38,451 bases of DNA, taken from NCBI RefSeq assembly GCF_011391645.1, contig NZ_JAABQC010000014.1, forward strand, positions 1 to 38,451. The letters run 5' to 3'. The DNA is from Rhodoferax sp. (GTDB lineage Bacteria; Pseudomonadota; Gammaproteobacteria; Burkholderiales; Burkholderiaceae_C). Positions 35,626-38,451 of this stretch are shown one piece after another. The position numbers and the translations under genes were made by a program. Within the stretch, counting starts at the first letter, position 1, and each line of letters opens with the position of its first letter. A model generated the notes under the pieces. The model had not been told where the DNA came from. It ran no database searches and was given only the letters and a program-made list of their open reading frames with translations.

Positions 35626-37029
35626 ATGAACTACCGGATCGAAAAAGACTTTCTTGGTGAAAAGCAGTTGCCCGACACCGCGTATTACGGCGTGCAAACC
35701 TTGCGGGGCAAGGAAAACTTTCACATCACGGGCATCCCGATGTCCACAGAGCCCTACTTCGTCAAAGCCTTTGGTTACGTCAAAAAGGCCGCCGCGTTGG
35801 CCAATCGGGATTTGGGTGTGCTTGAAGCCGACATTGCCAATGCCATTGCAGTCGCGTGCGACCGGGTGATTGCCGGCGAGATGTCCGATCAGTTTGTCAC
35901 CGACTTCATTCAGGGCGGCGCGGGCACATCCACCAACATGAATGCCAATGAGGTGATTGCCAACCTCGCCCTGGAACACATGGGCCACAAAAAGGGCGAG
36001 TACCAGTACATCAGCCCCAATGACCATGTGAACTTTGGCCAGTCCACCAACGACGTGTACCCCACAGCGTTCCGGCTGGCGCTGATCATGCGGCTTGAGA
36101 GCTACATGGACGCGCTGCGGCGGCTGCAGGCGGCGTTCTTCGCCAAGGGCAAGGAGTTCGAAAAGGTTCTGAAAATGGGCCGCACCCACCTCCAGGACGC
36201 TGTGCCGATGTCGTTGGGCCAGGAGTTTCACGGCTGGGGCACCACCATGGGTGAGGAAGTGCAGCGCATCGCCGAGGTACGCCAGTTTCTGCATGAGATC
36301 AATCTGGGTGCCACCGCCATTGGTACCATGGTCACGGCAGCCCCTGGCTACCCGGAATTGGCGACCAAATACCTGTCCGAGCTGACTGGTGCCGAATTCA
36401 TCCTGGCGGGCGACCTGATTGAAGCCACTTCGGACACAGGTGCCTATGTGCTGTTGTCAGGTGTCCTTAAACGCACCTCATCCAAGCTGACCAAAATCTG
36501 CAACGACATTCGTCTGTTGGCCTCGGGCCCGCGCTGTGGCTTTAACGAGATTCACCTGCCCCAGATGCAACCGGGCAGCTCGATCATGCCGGGCAAGGTC
36601 AACCCGGTGATTCCGGAAGTGGTCAACCAGACCAGCTTCCTGGTGATTGGGCTGGACCTGACGGTCACGCTGGCCGCCTCTGCGGGCCAATTGCAATTGA
36701 ATGTGATGGAGCCGGTCATCACATTTGCGCTGTTCACCTCCATTTTCACCATGGAGAACGCGGTCAACAGCCTGAACGTCAACTGCATCCAGGGCATCAC
36801 AGCCAATGCGGAGCACACGCGGGACATGGTGCTCAACTCGCTGGGCATCATCACGGTGCTCAAACCGTCTCTCGGCTACAAGCAGTGTGCGGAGATTGCC
36901 CGCGAGGGCTACGAGACCGGCAAGTCGTTGCACGACATTGTCGTCAATGAGCGCCAGCTGATGACCCAGCAGAACTGGGACGAAGTGTTCTCGTTCGAGA
37001 ACTTGATCAGCCCAAAGTTCGAGCAATAA
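35626..37029 (+). CDS. aspA: Aspartate ammonia-lyase
   Basis: Converts L-aspartate to fumarate and ammonia. It has 467 residues, near the usual 470-480. The three conserved regions of the aspartase/fumarase superfamily are present: GGAGTSTNMNANEV (98-111), THLQDAVPMSLGQE (187-200) and the signature loop GSSIMPGKVNPVIPEVVNQ (317-335) with Ser318/319. Pro-Glu-Val-Val-Asn after the loop points to aspartase rather than fumarase. The ATG at 35626 has GGAG nine bases upstream; the frame extends 38 codons further without family sequence. It is followed by a DcuA-type carrier after 50 bases, the same pairing as aspA-dcuA in enterics. Confidence 0.95.
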   Translation: MNYRIEKDFLGEKQLPDTAYYGVQTLRGKENFHITGIPMSTEPYFVKAFGYVKKAAALANRDLGVLEADIANAIAVACDRVIAGEMSDQFVTDFIQGGAGTSTNMNANEVIANLALEHMGHKKGEYQYISPNDHVNFGQSTNDVYPTAFRLALIMRLESYMDALRRLQAAFFAKGKEFEKVLKMGRTHLQDAVPMSLGQEFHGWGTTMGEEVQRIAEVRQFLHEINLGATAIGTMVTAAPGYPELATKYLSELTGAEFILAGDLIEATSDTGAYVLLSGVLKRTSSKLTKICNDIRLLASGPRCGFNEIHLPQMQPGSSIMPGKVNPVIPEVVNQTSFLVIGLDLTVTLAASAGQLQLNVMEPVITFALFTSIFTMENAVNSLNVNCIQGITANAEHTRDMVLNSLGIITVLKPSLGYKQCAEIAREGYETGKSLHDIVVNERQLMTQQNWDEVFSFENLISPKFEQ

Positions 37030-37079
37030 CCATTACCCGGTCGGGTTTGCGCCCGCCATAGAAGAAAGAGGAAAAGAAA

Positions 37080-38405
37080 ATGACTTTATCGATTGTTCTG
37101 CAATTCATGGTGGTGCTCGCCGCCATCTGGATGGGTGCCCGGTCATCAGGCATTGGCCTGGGTCTGTGGGGTGCGGTGGGCTTGATGGTGCTGATTGGCG
37201 CCTTTGGCATCACGCCGACGTCCCCGCCCATTGATGTCATGCTGATCATCCTGGCGGTGATCATGGCTGCCTCGGTGATGGAAGCGGCGGGTGGCATCGA
37301 CTTTCTGGTCGGGATCGCCGAGCGCATCATTCGCGCCAACCCCAAATACGTGACGATCGTGGCACCGCTGACCACCTGGACGTTCACCTTCCTCGCCGGC
37401 ACCGGCCACATCGTTTACCCCCTGTTGCCTGTGATTTATGAAACCGCGCACCGCAGTGGCATTCGCCCGGAGCGACCCATGGCCGTGGCCACCATTGCCT
37501 CGCAACAAGCCATCACCGCCAGCCCGGTGGCCGCCGCCACTGCGGCCATGATCGGGCTGTTTGCTGAAAAAGGCATCACCGAGTGGGGCCTGCGGGAGAT
37601 CCTGCTGATCTGCGTCCCGGCCACCCTGATCGGCGTTGTCGCCGCAGCCATTGTTTCGATGTTCATCGGCAAGGACCTGAAGGACGACAAGGTTTACCAG
37701 GCACGTCTTGCCGCTGGCGAGATTCCCGCACCGCAACCAGCCTCTGAACGCCCGCCCCTCAAGCCTGCGGCGAAACTTGCAGCTTTTGTTTTTCTGACCG
37801 GTGTGGCCTTGGTGGTGCTTTTTGGCTTCTTCCCGGAGTTGAGGAGGCTGCCCGGTGCAAAAGCGCCACTGTCGATGCCCATCGTCATCGAAATCATCAT
37901 GATGTCGATCGCTGCCATCATGCTGCTGGTGACCAAGGTACCCGTTGACGAGGTGCCAAAAACCGCCACGCTGCGTGCCGGTGTGGTTGCCGTCATCGGC
38001 ATTTTCGGCCTCGCCTGGCTGGGTGACAGTTTCATCTCGGCCAACAAGGACTTGATCATTCCCGCCATTGGTGAATGGGCGAAAGTGGCGCCCTGGACGT
38101 TTGCCTTCGGCTTGTTCTTTGCGTCGGTGTTGCTCTACAGCCAGGCGGCCACCACCCGGGCGCTCATGCCGCTTGGCGTTGTCTTGGGGATTCCTCCGCA
38201 GTTCCTGATCGGCATGTTCCCGGCAGTCAATGGTTACTTCTTCATCCCGACCTACGGCTCGCTGATCGCCGCCATCAATTTTGACCTGTCAGGCACCACA
38301 AAAATCGGGCGCTACGTGCTGAACCACTCGTTCATGATTCCAGGTTTGGTGGCCACGACGGTGTCTGTTGCCGCCGGCTTGGTGATCGCGAACGCTCTCT
38401 TTTGA
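37080..38405 (+). CDS. dcuA: Anaerobic C4-dicarboxylate transporter, DcuA/DcuB family
   Basis: An inner-membrane exchanger for aspartate, fumarate, malate and succinate, 441 residues and about ten to twelve hydrophobic helices. DcuA/DcuB hallmarks seen are WMGARSSGIGLGLWGAVG (about 17-34), SVMEAAGGIDFLVGIAERI, FTFLAGTGHIVYPLLPVIYE, RPERPMAVATIASQQAITAS and NHSFMIPGLVATTVSV near the C-terminus. AGAGGAAAAG precedes the ATG at an ideal distance. With aspA it would exchange aspartate for succinate or supply fumarate as electron acceptor. I assign DcuA rather than DcuB from the aspA linkage, not from sequence. Confidence 0.9.
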   Translation: MTLSIVLQFMVVLAAIWMGARSSGIGLGLWGAVGLMVLIGAFGITPTSPPIDVMLIILAVIMAASVMEAAGGIDFLVGIAERIIRANPKYVTIVAPLTTWTFTFLAGTGHIVYPLLPVIYETAHRSGIRPERPMAVATIASQQAITASPVAAATAAMIGLFAEKGITEWGLREILLICVPATLIGVVAAAIVSMFIGKDLKDDKVYQARLAAGEIPAPQPASERPPLKPAAKLAAFVFLTGVALVVLFGFFPELRRLPGAKAPLSMPIVIEIIMMSIAAIMLLVTKVPVDEVPKTATLRAGVVAVIGIFGLAWLGDSFISANKDLIIPAIGEWAKVAPWTFAFGLFFASVLLYSQAATTRALMPLGVVLGIPPQFLIGMFPAVNGYFFIPTYGSLIAAINFDLSGTTKIGRYVLNHSFMIPGLVATTVSVAAGLVIANALF

Positions 38406-38451
38406 TTGAACATCCCGACAATTAATCGCGCATTGCCGCCCCACTGCGGAC

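Overview
The window (38,451 bases, GC-rich) reads as chromosome of a betaproteobacterium, most likely a Comamonadaceae member close to Rhodoferax/Polaromonas. I infer this from protein style, gene order (ftsK/lolA divergent from trxB; rpmB-rpmG) and the GGGTCAGA/TCTGACCC palindromic repeat type. It has no rRNA or tRNA gene, no CRISPR, no insertion sequence and no phage gene that I can see. Almost all of it is densely packed coding sequence.

Layout. (1) 3-245: the 3' end of msrA. (2) 344-11461: a purine uptake and oxidation block. A minus-strand BMP-type ABC transporter operon (ATPase, two permeases, lipoprotein) is divergent from xdhA-xdhB (xanthine dehydrogenase). After a tandem hairpin repeat and a minus-strand Crp/Fnr regulator comes a plus-strand 8-oxoguanine deaminase. 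Both enzymes deliver urate; xdhC and a urate-degrading enzyme are not in the window. (3) 11489-15030: livH-livM-livG-livF, a branched-chain amino acid type ABC transporter without a binding-protein gene. (4) 15243-17650: rarA, a DUF2237 gene and a DUF3429 membrane protein. (5) 17734-17946: a small Met/Lys-rich exported protein.

(6) 18016-25817: the most distinctive part, a tight plus-strand run. It holds an exported TPR protein, a HupE/UreJ-like membrane protein with an EF-hand loop, a photolyase-family protein with unusual active-site residues, a DUF2256 mini zinc-ribbon protein, a DASH cryptochrome, an iron-sulfur (6-4)-type photolyase and a short-chain dehydrogenase. The first three genes overlap by 4 bases each. 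(7) 25834-30527: housekeeping genes lolA, ftsK, trxB, rpmB, rpmG. (8) 30639-34358: small envelope proteins and a PhoP/PhoQ-like two-component system. (9) 34457-38405: a DUF3025 gene, then aspA and a DcuA-type transporter, which point to fumarate/aspartate metabolism with low oxygen.

The best lead is the photolyase/cryptochrome island. Its first photolyase-family member appears to have His in place of the flavin-N5 Asn, Leu in place of the flavin-proximal Trp and Arg in place of a substrate-contacting Glu. It also ends in a hexapeptide resembling the sliding-clamp-binding motif of Hda. These are hand alignments against family sequences from memory and need to be confirmed by computation.
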